NCBI RefSeq assembly: GCF_035046485.1
Contig: NC_085138.1
Span: forward strand, 273,091,694-273,155,693
DNA from: Aedes albopictus
Lineage: Eukaryota; Arthropoda; Insecta; Diptera; Culicidae
Reading direction: 5' to 3'
DNA: 64,000 bases
Part shown: piece after piece, positions 1 to 11,190 of the stretch
How the letters are laid out: the number at the start of each line of letters is the position of its first letter
How positions within the stretch are numbered: the stretch's first letter is position 1
The notes under the pieces: model-generated
Seen by the model: the letters and a program-made list of their open reading frames with translations, nothing else
The model's database searches: none
Told to the model about the DNA's origin: nothing
Position numbers and translations under genes: made by a program

Positions 1-880
1 ATATATATTTTTTTCATTTTTTATCATTCCCCCTCGCTCAAGTTGCATAACGATTTAAAATTTGCGCTGTTTGCGTTTCAAAGAAGAAGCAACTGTTTTC
101 TGTTAGCATTAGCATTAGCATTAGCATTAAGCGAGTCGCACAAATTCGTAGGTGGTACAGTCCTAGACCGCTGTTATGAGGGTTGCCTCCTTCCCGTCTG
201 AACCAAAGCACAAAGATTTGGGACTAATCTCTGACTCTTGGACAAGACTGACGCAATCCTCCAATGATCGAGCACTGTCCTGGCCACGTCCTTGCGACTG
301 CTGAGGAATGGGAAAGGATGGTTAGTTTTGGACACCTATGAAAAATGTAGACAACTCTACGATCTCTCAGGCCTAGGTGTCACGGGAATTTGGGTGTTGT
401 TAGTGGAAGGGTAAACTTCAAAGGATACGCTTGGTTAACGTTCAGGCACACCATTGTTAGACTGCTTCGAATCAGTTGTCTGCCCAATTCATCCTCGTCA
501 TCTTGTTGGCATTTGGTCGAATTACTAGATTCTTCGGTTGGTAATCTGAAATATAAAATAATATTAACAGCGTATGTCAAATAAGCTACAAATTAGTGAT
601 ACGCTCGCCACAGTTACATATTTTAAAAATATTATTTATATCGTACGATACATTTACCTGAATCCTTCTGAAATAAAATGTTAATTAGCAGTACATTGAA
701 ACACAAATACTACAAAACACAAAAAAGAGCATCAAACTTTGATCTTGGAATATTTAAAAATACGGTAAATATCAAGATCAAAATTTGATTTGGTAGATCT
801 TACACCGCAACGCACCATTCTAAGGTGATCTACCCACGTTACGGGGGAAGAAGCAACTGTTTTCTGTTGTCCTTAATTTG
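1..880. other. Non-coding AT-rich stretch, no gene seen
   Basis: No convincing coding region on either strand; two short overlapping frames near 380-584 have no recognisable domain. It contains a hexamer run (103-128), a hairpin at about 735-790 in which a TTTGATCTTG-type arm is followed by its complement, and a 22-bp direct repeat (83-104 and 847-868). The phrase AAGGTGATCTACCCACGTTACG at about 820-842 recurs at about 12239-12260, so part of this stretch belongs to a dispersed repeat. Confidence 0.6.
103..128 (+). repeat. TTAGCA hexamer microsatellite
   Basis: About four tandem copies of TTAGCA. It resembles but is not the insect telomeric TTAGG repeat, and nothing else here suggests a telomere. 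Confidence 0.85.
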
Positions 881-894
881 AACAGTGAATAAAT

Positions 895-1120
895 TGCACT
901 GATGTTGCTGGTACTGGCTTTAAAACAAGTCGTGTTGCTTGGGCAAATTTACGAGCTATTATATCAATATCATCAGCGAAATCAAGCAGCTGAACGGACT
1001 TCGTGAAGATCGTCCCAGTCGTGTTTATCCTCGCTCTCCTTTATTACACCCTCTGAAGCAATGTTAAACAGCAAGAACGAAAGACCATCACCTTGCCGTA
1101 ACCCTCTGCAAGATTTGAAG
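895..1120 (-). pseudogene. RTE-like retrotransposon copy 1, 3' RT fragment
   Basis: Read on the minus strand, this encodes a reverse-transcriptase fragment. A GLRQGDGLSFLLFN block (fingers/palm motif B) at about 1050-1105 is followed, after a frame change, by LLDFADDIDII (catalytic YADD-type motif) at about 955-990. The same two motifs occur in the better preserved copy at 60315-63202, which identifies the family. It is decayed, with stops and a frameshift. It is the downstream part of the same copy as 4573-6990, separated by the MITE at 1123-1598 and the foldback at 1704-4570. RTE clade assignment is by resemblance only. Confidence 0.75.
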
Positions 1121-1122
1121 CC

Positions 1123-1598
1123 AGAGCAGAGGAAAAAAGCTCATTAATAGCATATTTTGATACGGACATCAAAAAGTGATATTTGTTTGTTTGAGATAAG
1201 AGGGGGGATCGAATCCCACTCCCGACAAACTCACAAAAATGTGGGTTCTTCCTTCGGAAGGGAAGTAAAGCGTGGGTCCCGAGATGAACTAGCCTAGTGC
1301 TAAAAATCTCGTTAATACAGAAAGCAAAAAAAAAATAAGAGGTGAAAGTACTGGAAATATTATCTCAAATTTACCCCTGGAACATCGTCACATTAGCACA
1401 TTAGATTAAATTAAATTTTAGCTCTTGGTAAGATATAATCAATAGCAGTTATCTATTTGATTAATCTTCGAATATCAAATTTTGCTATTGGTTAGATGGG
1501 TCAAGAACACATTTTTGCTATTATTTTCAGTACTTTTACCTCTTATCTCAATCAAACCAATATCACATTTTGATCGTCAGTACTTGACCTCTAACCGG
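1123..1598. mobile_element. MITE (CCCGGGTAGAGG-type ends) carrying a SINE
   Basis: The left end (CAGAGCAGAGGAAAA...) and right end (...ACCTCTAACCGGG) are degenerate versions of the ends of the MITE at 41920-42236. Both share internal phrases: a TATTTTGAT tract, a GATATTGG/TTTGAT tract near ATAAGAG, and a CCTGGAAC centre. Excluding the internal SINE and its duplication it is about 335 bp, close to the 317 bp of the other copy. It is inserted in the RT region of RTE copy 1. Confidence 0.65.
1204..1334 (+). mobile_element. 5'-truncated tRNA-related SINE
   Basis: It starts at a B-box-like GGATCGAATCCC, runs through a body shared with the minus-strand SINE at 36984-37161 (phrases GGAAGGGAAGTAAAGCGTGGG and AAAAATCTCGTTAATA), and ends in an A-rich tail. 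It is flanked by the 8-bp direct repeat ATAAGAGG (1196-1203 and 1335-1342), a target-site duplication. The A-box half of the tRNA-like head is missing, so this copy is 5' truncated. Confidence 0.8.
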
Positions 1599-1703
1599 GA
1601 GGGACTCGAGAATGTCCCTGCAACTCGAACTACGCACATCACTCGATCCATCGTCGCCTGGATTAACCGTATCAGTTTGTCCGGTAATCCGTATTCGTAT
1701 ATA

Positions 1704-4570
1704 CAGTCGAGACTCTTATAAGATCACTGATCGGGGGGCACAATAGGAATCCGCTTAATAGGAGACTAAGAGCTTATGGGATTTCGGCATTTTGGGGGTG
1801 TGGCCTGTTATCTCGGGTGTGTTAAGAGTTAACGCAATACTTTCTTCGGCAAAGTTTTAGGGCTTGATAAGATCTACCATTTAGAACTTTGGTTCATATG
1901 ATTAGTTGGTAATTTGGCCGCTAGAGGGACCATCAACAATTTGATGCTAAATTGCACTACAGGAACCATATCAGGTTGTCAAACAAACGTTACGATATGC
2001 GACAGCTCAAGACCCTGATAATTTGGAAGGATAGTGTCTTCGGGAAATTTGTTGGGTACGCCAATAACTTACTGACGATGAGTTGCGAAGTTCGAAATTC
2101 CTCCACTGGGCGGCGCTAGTGAGCAAGTAAATTTTCAAAACCTCATATCTCAAAATCCCGATAACTTAGGAAGTTGGTGTCTTCGGCAAAGTTGATCAGT
2201 ATGACATAAACTTACATAAAAATAAACACTTGTTTCGCAATTCTGCCACTAGGCGGCGCTAGTGAACATGCAAATTTTAGAAATCTCATAGCTCAGAATC
2301 CTGATAACTTAGAAAGTTGGTGTCTTCGGCAAAGTTGATCAGTATGACATAAACTTTCATAAAAATAAACACTTGGTTCAAAATTCTGCCACCAGGAGGC
2401 GCTAGTGAACTTGCAAATTTTAGAAATCTTATAGCTCAGAATTCTGATAACTTAAGAAGTTGGTGTTTTCGGCAAAGTTGATCAGTATGACATAAACTTA
2501 CATAAAAATAAACATTTGTTTCACAATTCTGCCACTAGGCGGCGTTTACCTTTTTTTTTCGTCTTTTTCGACTTTTTTGGTGGTATTTTTGGTTGGCAAA
2601 GCTAGTGTCGCTCCCCCGATAACTTAGAAAGTTGGTGTCTTTGGAAAAGTTGATCAGAGTGACATAAACTTACATAAAAATAAACACTTGTTTCGCAATT
2701 CTGCCACTAGGTGGCGCTAGTGAACATGCAAATTTTAGAAATCTCATAGCTCAGAATCCTGATAACTTAGAAAGTTGGTGTCTTCGGCAAAGTTGATCGG
2801 TATGACATAGACTTGCACAAAATGGGACACTTGTGTTCTGCCTCTAGGTGGCACCAGTAATCACGCAAATTTTGAAAATCTCATGGCGCAGAATTCTGCA
2901 ATCTTGGAGAGACTGTATTCTTCATTGATGAGATACTTGGTTTGAAATTCTGCCCCTGGGCAGCATGCATATTTTATTAGTTGTATAACTTGATGTCTGT
3001 CGGACTCGAAAGGAATCCTCCGTAGAATTTTTAAGAGTATGCCAGCTGAAACTACTAGGCGAATTAAAAGAATTTAAAAATTAAAGAATTGCGAAACATT
3101 TGTTTATTTTTATGTAAGTTTATGCCATTCTGATCAACTTTGTCAAAGACACCATCTTTCTAAGTTATCGGGGGGAGCGGCACTTGTTTTGCTGATCCGA
3201 AAACCCCCCAAAAAAGTCTAAAAATACGAGAAAATAGCAGTAAACGCCGCCTAGTGGCAGAATTTTGAAACAAGTATTTATTTTTATGTAAGTTTATGTC
3301 ATACTGATCAACTTTGCCGAAAACACCAACTTCCTAAGTTATCAGGATTCTGAGCTATGAGATTTCTAAAATTTTCAAGTTCACTAGCGCCTCCTGGTGG
3401 CAGAATTTTGAACCAAGTGTTTATTTTTATGAAAGTTTATGTCCTACTGATCAACTTTGTCGAAGACACCAACTTCCTCAGTTATCAGGATTCTGAGCTA
3501 TGAGATTTTTAAAATTTGCAAGTTTACTAGCGCCTCCTAGTGGCAGAATTTTGAAACAAGTGTTTATTTTTATGTAAGTTCATGTCATTCTGATCAACTT
3601 TTCCGAAGACACCAACTTTCTAAGTTATCGGGGGGAGCGACACTAGTTTTGCCAAGCCGAAAAATCGCCAAAAAAATCGAAAAAAGACAATGAACCCCGG
3701 TAAACGCCGCCTAGTGGCAGAAATGCGAAACAAGTGTTTATTTTTATGTAAGTTTATGTCATACTGACCAACTTTGCCGAAGACACCAACTTTCTAAGTT
3801 ATCAGGATTCTGAGCTATGAGATTTCTAAAATTTGCATGTTCTCTAGCGCCGCCTAGTGGCAGAATTGCGAAACAAGTGTTTATTTTTATGGAAGTTTAT
3901 GTCATACTGACCAACTTTGCCGAAGACACCAACTTTCTAAGTTATCAGGATTCTGAGCTATGAGATTTCTAAAATTTGCATGTTCACTAGCGCCGCCTAG
4001 TGGCAGAATTGCGAAACAAGTGTTTATTTTTATGTAAGTTTATGTCATACTGACCAACTTTGCCGAAGACACCAACTTCCTAAGTTATCAGGATTCTGAG
4101 CTATGGGATTTCCAAAATTTGCATGTTCACTAGCGCCGCCCAGAGGAGGAATTTCGAACTTCGCAACTCATCATCAGTAAGTTATTGGCGTACCCAACAA
4201 CTTTCCCGAAGACACTATCCTTCCAAATTATCAGGGTCTTGAGCTGTCGCATATCGTAACGTTTGCTTGACAACCTGATATGGTTCCTGTAGTGCAATTT
4301 AGCATCAAATTGTTGATGGTCCCTCTAGCGGCCAAATTACCAACTAATCATATGAACCAAAGTTCTAAATGGTAGATCTTATCAAGCCCTAAAACTTTGC
4401 CGAAGAAAGTATTGCGTTAACTCTTAACACACCCGAGATAACAGGTCACACCCCCAAAATGCCGAAATCCCATAAGCTCTTAGTCTCCTATAACGCTCAC
4501 CCCTGTCTAGTAGGAGTTCGTTTAATAGGAGTCCGTTTAATAGGAATTCGTTTAATAAGAGACTCGACTG
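1704..4570. mobile_element. 2.87 kb foldback element with tandem-array arms
   Basis: The two ends are reverse complements (CAGTCGAGACTCTTATAAG at left, ...TTAATAAGAGACTCGACTG at right), bounded by TA on both sides (1702-1703, 4571-4572). The inverted arms are roughly 1.3 kb (left) and 1.5 kb (right), meeting at about 2990-3080. Much of each arm is a tandem array of roughly 150-bp units containing GTCTTCGGCAAAGTTGATC, CATAAACTTACATAAAAATAAACA and GCCACTAGGCGGCGCTAGTG. No transposase is present. CAGT-starting ends with TA duplication are what pogo/Tigger elements show, so pogo-derived mobilisation is my inference. Flanking RTE sequence resumes across the insertion (1640-1701 joins 4573 onward when compared with 61239-61320). 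Confidence 0.85.
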
Positions 4571-4572
4571 TA

Positions 4573-6990
4573 ATCTGCCATGTTCTCGATCGATTGTATC
4601 ATGCCGATTTGAAATCGATGGACAAGTGATGTGTGGGCACGTTGCATTTGCGGCATTTCTGCAACACCTGGCGGATGGCGAACATCTGGTCCGTTGTAGA
4701 GCGCGCTCACCCATGAATCCAGCCTGATATTGCCCCACGAACTCTCTTGCAATCGGTGATAGACGGCGGATTAAAATTTGAGAGAGTACCTTGTTGACAG
4801 CGCTCAATAGTGAGATAGCACGATACTTCCCGCAATCCAACTTGTCGCCCTTTTTGTAGATGGGACACACGATACCTTCCATCTACTTCTTCGGTAATAC
4901 TTCCTCCTCCCAAATGACCCAGTGTAGTGCTCTAACCAGTGCTTCTCCACCGTGTTTTAGCAACTTGCTTGGTAGTTGATCTGCTCTAGCGGCTTTGTTG
5001 TTTTTCATCCTGCCAACCTCCTCCTCAATCTCTTGGAGGTCAGGGGCTGGAAATCTTTCGTCCTGCGCACGTACTCCTAGATCTGTTATCACGTCACTTT
5101 CGGTGTTTGCAACGTCGCCTTTGAGGTGCTCATCGTAATGCTGCCGCCACCTCTCGACCACCTCACGCTCGCTTGTGAGAATATTCCCGCGATTATCTCC
5201 GCACACGTCGACTTTGTGGCACAAAGTCCTGCGCGAGCGGTTCAGCTTCTCGTAGAACTTTCCTGTGTCCTAAGTATGGTACAGCTCTTCCATCGCTTCG
5301 CGATCTCGTTCTTCATGCTGGCGCTTTTTCCTCTGGAAAACTGAGTTCTGCCTGTTCCGCGCCTGTCTGTAACGCGTCTCGTTCGCTCTCGTACGGTGTT
5401 GCAGCATGCTCGCCCATGCTGCATTCTTCTCGTTTTTCAACTGTTCACATTCGCCGTCGTACCAGCTGTTTCTGTGATTCGGAGCCACGAAGCCTAGTGC
5501 TGTAGCCGAGGTACTATCTACGGCGGATCGGATGTCCCTCCAGCCATCTTCAAGTGTAGCTGTGCCAAGCTGCTCTTCCGTTGGTAGGATCACTGCTAAC
5601 TGCTGCGCGTAGTCTTGAACCACTTCTACGTTACGCAGCTGCTCGATGTTGAGCCACGGCGTTCAACTCCGACGCGTGGTAAAAACTGTCGAAAGTTTTG
5701 AGCGCATGCATACAACGACTAAGTAGTGATCCGAATCTATATTCGCACTGCGATATGTGCGGACATTGGATATATCCGAGAAGAATTTACCGTCGATTAG
5801 AACGTGGTTGATTTGGTTTTCTGTTTGATGGTCGGATGATCTCCAGGTGGCTTTGTGGATATCTTTGCTAACCCGACGTCTCCACTAGTCAGAAATATCT
5901 TACCATTTTGCTGGACAGATGTGTCATGACAGAAATGTTCTCTCGCTGTTTGCATGGAAAGCAGCGGTGTTGATCATTTCTGTTACGTTTTCTCTTTCTG
6001 GCAGCAAAATGGCAAGACATTTCTGTCTAGTGGTGACGAGGGGTAAGGGAGAAGGTGCTTCAGACTACCATAGTACGGAAGGCTGCAAAGTTTACGCATT
6101 TCTGGCCGTTACCATTCGATATGGCGTGCAGGCTGTTCCGCCCGATTACCGGTCTGTACATTTCCTCCCTTCCTACCTGCGCGTTCATGTCGCCGACAAC
6201 GATTTTCACGTCACGCAGCGGGCAACCATCGTATGTTTACCCTTTTTGCGCGTAGAGCGCTTCTTTCTCATCACGATGCTGTAGTTGAAGTAACAGTCCC
6301 TAACACTCAATGCACACATTGCGCATCCTTGGGTTGATCAGCTGCCATCCGATCACGCGTTGTTGCATTTTGCCCAACACTATAAATCCTGTTCCCAGTT
6401 CATTGGTGGTGCCACAGTTTTGGTAGAAGGTAGTTGCTCGATGCCCATTTTTCCACACTTTCTGACCAATCCAACAAAGTTCCTGCAACGCCACGATGTT
6501 GGAGCTACAGGGATGTAATTCGTCGTGTCATATCCTGCGAAACCAAGTGACTTGCAATTCCATGTTTCAGGTTTCCAATCAAAGTATTTTTTGGTCGCGT
6601 GGGTCTTTGCCGATTGTATCGAGTCGTATTTTCTCCTATGTTATTCGCAATTGGGATTTTTTACGGGTGGCTTATTGGGCCTATGCCAACACTCCTGTCT
6701 CGCCGGAGGGCCATCGTGCCGGTTCTGTTTAACGTCCCAACCACGCTGATGGGGCTACCACCTTGGATCTAGCTGGGCGTGGTGCAGCGTTTCTTACTCA
6801 GCTGCTGGATGCCAGAGCAGACGCTGTTTGAGCCGCACCTTTTTGGTGAACAGACGCTCGGGTCGTACCTCCTCAATCAAGCTGAAGTCAGAAGGACAAC
6901 AGTGCCCAGGCTGCACTACCAGCTAAGCACACAACTCTTAGCTAGCAGTCTTTGGCATTGCTTGACCCGTGAAAATATGGCGTATGTAGG
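4573..6990 (-). pseudogene. RTE-like retrotransposon copy 1, EEP and RT remnants
   Basis: The minus strand carries successive fragments of one non-LTR ORF2: an endonuclease/exonuclease/phosphatase remnant at about 6300-6494 (LQELCWIGQ, GTGFIVLGKMQQRVIGW), a linker at 5270-5623 (WRDIRSAVDST, NSWYDGECEQLK, KKRQHEERDREAMEEL), a further block at 4883-5224 (VERWRQHYDEHL, KNNKAARADQLPSKLL) and RT at 4575-4882 (IVCPIYKKGDKLDCGKYRAISLL, VGQYQAGF). These correspond in order to the same blocks in the copies at 38430-43936 and 60315-63202. Frameshifts and stops break the frame. 6560-6990 looks like the 5' untranslated part and matches 34090-34760. It is interrupted by a MITE at 5882-6033. Confidence 0.85.
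5882..6033. mobile_element. Small MITE with 32-bp terminal inverted repeats
   Basis: 5882-5913 (starting CCACTAGTCAGAAATATCTT) is the near reverse complement of 6002-6033 (ending TTCTGTCTAGTGG), with about three mismatches in 32. The element is 152 bp, has no coding capacity, and interrupts RTE copy 1, whose sequence resumes on both sides. Confidence 0.8.
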
Positions 6991-7059
6991 AGCTTGCGAG
7001 GACCAGAGCTATGTTAAACGCTCTCTTTATCGACTCACCGTTTCGCATTTCTTTAGGAT

Positions 7060-7350
7060 AATATTACGGTATTTTTTCGGGATTCAATTATTCTTTCCGG
7101 GATCGTTTCATGAATTCTTCCCGGGATTTCTACATTAATTCCTTTTGAGATTCCTCCATAATTTCCTTCAATGAGCTCTTCCAGGATTTATACAGAGATT
7201 TTTCCAGACGTCTCTCTTTGAATTATCCTTGCTTTGGATTCCTTCCTAGATTTCTTCCTGGATTCCTTCAGAAATTTCCCCCAGAATTCTCTTAATCATT
7301 TTCCCGGGTTTTCTTTGAGAATTCCTGTGAGCTTTTTCCCGGCTTTTTTT
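7060..7350 (-). repeat. Degenerate 12-bp GGAATTCCTGGA-type array
   Basis: Loose tandem repeats of a unit based on TCCAGGAATTCC in this orientation (for example TTTCTTCCTGGATTCCTTCAG). The same unit builds the arrays at 29.6-33.7 kb and 53.5-60.3 kb. Open frames here are by-products of the short period. Confidence 0.65.
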
Positions 7351-8984
7351 TTAAGATTTACAGAAGTAGCGGTAGCACAGTGTTGTAGAAATCCCAAACG
7401 TGGAGCTATCATGGGAACTATTGTACATTGGTTGATAAAGAGGCAGACAAAGTTTCAGTTAGAAAGTAGAAAAGAATCAATAGATTGTACCTAAAATCTT
7501 CAAATAATGTATCAGCATTATTAAAATGAAATAACAGACCTTCATTAGAACAAACACTAGTAGAAATCGTTCCATTTATTTACTTGCCACAAACTAACTT
7601 TCTCCTGCCAAATCAGCAATGGCTTCATCTCTGACTGAGTTGGTTACGTGGTCAATTTGTTTCCTAATAATACCCTGGACTCAGTTCGAGATCATGATTT
7701 GGTCGGTAAAACTGCAGCGAAAGATACAGCATCACTAAATGCCGAACTGTGCAAATTGCTGCAACGATACCTTCCACAAGTTTTCCGGGCAGTGCAACAG
7801 TGATTTAAAAGCGGCACATCGGTGCGGCATGATTGAAAGGTAGCGACATAATTTTCTCTCCCCGATTCGCCCGCTGGTCAAACTGAATTCCTGCCTATGA
7901 AAAGCACGACTCGTGGTGCATGTGCTTGGTCGACGCGACGCGCATTAAGAAAACAAATAAAGTTTCATCGAACTGCGGGTTCAGGTGATAAACGGTAATC
8001 TCGCCGAAAGTTGGTTTACCACTTTGAACGACAGCCGACACGACGGTGACGACGATGTCCGGAGGATAGTTGATGAACAAGAAAGTGATTACGTTAATGG
8101 AAAATTTAAAAATTTAAGCAAACGAACGCACGCTTGAGGGCTTCTAAAATATTGAAATGAAACTTCGGCGTTGAGCTCTCTCGACGATTCTCGTACCGTT
8201 CGCAACCAAGGCAAATCCGACCAGCATAGTTGATGAATCCAATTTCACACCGTAACGACGATCAGCGCAGCGTCATCATCGGTTGTTTTCGATTTGATTT
8301 TGGTGCCGCGGTCCAATGAGTAACGGCACTTTCCCACGCAATCGAACTTTTCCGCCGCCGTTGCCGCCACCAGTGATTTGTGCGGAATAAAACTATAGGT
8401 GGGTACGTTACACACCGAAACGAATGCCAAAAACGGATTGAACTTTTGATTCCCGGATGTTTGTTTTGATGCTGATGCTGCAGGCAAACCACTCGACCGA
8501 AGCTGTGCTGTGCTGCAGTTGGGTGACGCAGGGCGGGTCTAAATTATAGCATGGAATTGGCAATTTATGGCCGAGCAAATCGAATGCGACCGGCGCCACG
8601 TGGGTGCATGCATCTAATGCAATTCATTTCAATTAAAAATGTGGTCAAATTTGAACTTTGCTCGCTCATGAAGTCCACCACAAACTAATCATATCGAAAT
8701 GCGAACCAGAATGTTGTAAATTAGTTCTACCTACTGAAAGAACAAATGGCTTAACTTCACGCTCCAAGGAACTTTTAAAATTATTGCCTAATTTAGAATC
8801 ATTTTATAGCCAAATTGAATAAACCCAATTATTATCGATTGATTCTACTCTATACACATACAACATACAACATATTTTGTGTTTTGTTATTACAGTAATG
8901 TTCCAATTTTATCACCCAACACCATTCCAACCATTCCAAGAAATTCTCATAGTAGTTTCATGTTCGCTAGTCTCACCACATCCA
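7351..8984. other. Unassigned non-coding stretch, no gene seen
   Basis: Mixed-composition sequence with several short overlapping frames on both strands (7895-8599) and no recognisable protein motif. No clear terminal repeats were found. It may be old unique DNA or host intergenic sequence. Confidence 0.4.
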
Positions 8985-9565
8985 TATTATTGCTCCGGAT
9001 CTTTGTAAAGACCGTCTCCATCCACAATGTCACAAAAACTGTAGTCCTTGTTTGAAAAATTCACATATCTCTATGTTGAGTCTGAATCCAGCATCTCAAA
9101 GCATCCTTAATACTCTCGATAGATTGCTAAGGTATTCTTTGGTCCGATTATAACCACATCATCCATGACATATCCGGGGCAATTTTGCAACAGCTTCTCC
9201 AGGATGTTTTGAAAAAATGGCACAAGCAGGTTTTGTTCCAAGCGACAATCTGTTCGCATGGTAGATTCCTTTATGCGTATTCCAAGCCAACATCTTCTTA
9301 AATTCTTCGTCAAGCAGAAGTTTATTGCATGCTGATTTCAGGTCGAGTTTCGAAAAGAATTTTCCTTCGTTGAGTTAGGAAAAATATCATCGGTCGCAGG
9401 CATAGGATAGCGTTTATCTTTCATAAACCGATTCATAGTTAAACAATAATCAGCACACAACCGGATGGAACTGTCGTTCTTCAATACCGAAAACAAAGGC
9501 GTTCACAGTTTCCGTTAGCTTTCGAAACTATACCGGGTTTCTCGAGTTGCAAAGTTCTTCAACTT
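8985..9565 (-). pseudogene. Ty3/gypsy reverse-transcriptase remnant
   Basis: On the minus strand, broken frames spell a Ty3/gypsy RT: SSIRLCADY then MNRFMKDKRYPMPATDDIF, an exposed-lysine region, PGYVMDDVVIIG (the D-D catalytic motif) and, downstream, a block ending DIVDGDGLYKDPEQ, the usual conserved block after the palm. Upstream of these, toward 9565, a degraded LEKPGIVSKA-like leader is readable. Frameshifts and stops make it non-functional. It belongs with 10680-10905 and 11191-11640, which supply the upstream linker and the knuckle/protease. Confidence 0.8.
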
Positions 9566-9569
9566 GTTA

Positions 9570-10675
9570 CTTGGCGGGTCGGAAGGACCACGCCTAGCGA
9601 GCGAGAATCTTAGGGTCGGCACGTTTCGCTGGTCAATAACCCAAGTAAAACACTATTTTGCTTTTTCACTATTTCTTCAAATTTTTTTCAACTTACTGTG
9701 TGTGTGGAGTGTCGGTGTGTTGTGTGGAACGTTGCAGCCGGCCGGAAGTGGAGCACTGAGGGGGTTTTCCTATGGGTTTCCTGGGCGTTCGATGGACCAC
9801 CGGGACTTGGACGGGATGACGGGGTGCGCGGCACAACCTTCGCGCTTGAAATTACCACCGGGGTGGCGTGGTGGGTGATGTCCAAGGGTCTCAACGGGGG
9901 ATGCCGAGGTCTGCGGGTGTTCACGTCACGTTCTGGGCGTCGGAGGGTCCTCAACGACAGGCGGGACTTCTGGCGGTCCGGGAGAGGCACTAACCGAACG
10001 AAAGGCGTTGTTCGGGCCTCCTAGGCGGTGGACGGGATGCCTTATAGGTGTTTACGGGCCACGGGTGGCCACTACCAGGCTGAATAGGCCTATGATAATG
10101 GGTCCTATGGAAAGTAGGGTTATAGGCGAGGTTTTAACAGGACTACTGGGCGTATCGTTGACGGAATCACCAAATAATTCTTTATTGGTTCACACCTGAT
10201 TCACTATTCACTTGGATCGAATGAAATATAAATTTCCGATTAACTCACTAACTTGGATACTTCCAACGGTTATTTTAACTGTAATTGACTTTAATTGGCT
10301 CTAAAGCGAACTATTTGCCTTAAGAGGTCAGAGCGGAAAGACTTTGCTCTTCGCTTGGTTCGACCCAGTAGCCTGTTCCTCTTGCCTTTTCCCCATTCCC
10401 CTTTGAATTTCCCTTTTTGACGTGGATTGTGTCATGGCAGCTCTTCCCCTTTTTGGGTCATTTGTGTATGTGTTGTGTTAGGTCTGTTCAGTGTAGGGTG
10501 ATTGTGTGTTTACAAATTTTCTTCTGATTTTATTAATTATCCTTTTATAACATTTACCAACATACAATATAATTTACTAACAAAATACAAATAACAGAAT
10601 ATCAATTTACTAACAATTTACTCTAACTATATCAACAAATACTAACAAATTTATTCTTAAGAACTAATAAACAAA
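9570..10675. mobile_element. 1.1 kb insertion of unknown family in Ty3/gypsy
   Basis: This block separates the linker (10680 on) from the RT (9565 down) of the decayed gypsy element. Its first half (9700-10080) is markedly GC-rich compared with its surroundings, while its 3' half is AT-rich. The 4-bp GTTA occurs at both junctions (9566-9569, 10676-10679) and could be a target-site duplication. The ends are not TG...CA, so a solo LTR is not demonstrated. Open frames on both strands show no known domain. Confidence 0.5.
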
Positions 10676-10679
10676 GTTA

Positions 10680-10905
10680 GCGTTTCTCAACGGTAACAAA
10701 CTTAGGATTAGAACGAAACCGAAACTTTCATTGGCCTCACAAACTAGCTTTTGAATACTTGTACCCAAAGAGTCCTCAAACAGATCTTCATTCGCTCTTT
10801 CAAATTCTCCGTTTGTTCAGCATCAATTTTGTTGATTTAAATATTCAGCAACTCACCAAAAAAAATTATTTCGATTAGATGATTTCTTCCACTTTCATCT
10901 ATCAC
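10680..10905 (-). pseudogene. Ty3/gypsy protease-RT linker remnant
   Basis: Minus-strand reading gives LFEDSLGTSIQKLVCEAN and, further on, a LRNAN-like stretch, resembling the conserved linker before a gypsy RT (E-G-LG-T then a proline-rich strand). Position between protease (11191-11640) and RT (8985-9565) in the right order supports this. It is weakly conserved. Confidence 0.5.
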
Positions 10906-10908
10906 TTC

Positions 10909-11184
10909 TTCTTCTTCTTCTTCTTCTTTGTGGCTCTATGTTCCCACTGGAACTTGGCCTGCCTTATACCTTCAACTTAGTGTTCTTTTGAGCACTTCCA
11001 CAGTTATTAATTGAAGGGTTTTCTTTGCCTGCCATTGCATTGCATGAATTTGTATATAGTGAGGCAAGGACAATGATACGCTATGACCAGGGAAGTCGAG
11101 AAAAGTTACCGACCAGAGCGGAAATCAAACCCGCCGTCTCCGGATTGGTGATCCAAAGTCATACCACTAGGCTAACTGGAGACC
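10909..11184 (-). mobile_element. Feilai-type tRNA-related SINE
   Basis: Read on the minus strand it begins GGTCTCCAGTTAGCCTAGTGG (A-box-like region TTAGCCTAGTGG), then a degraded B box, the shared body (CATTGTCCTTGCCTCACTATA, TGCCTGCCATTGCAT on the complement, CACTAAGTTGAAGG) and a GAA triplet tail (10909-10926 as TTC repeats). It is the same family as the copies at 34395-34669, 51992-52253 and 59534-59799. The triplet 3' repeat and tRNA-like head match the published description of Feilai. It lies inside the gypsy remnant. A 6-bp CACTTC at both ends is only a weak target-site candidate. Confidence 0.85.
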
Positions 11185-11190
11185 CACTTC

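Noticed and set aside
103..128. Telomere-like TTAGCA run
   Set aside because: Only four units and not the insect TTAGG sequence; no subtelomeric context.
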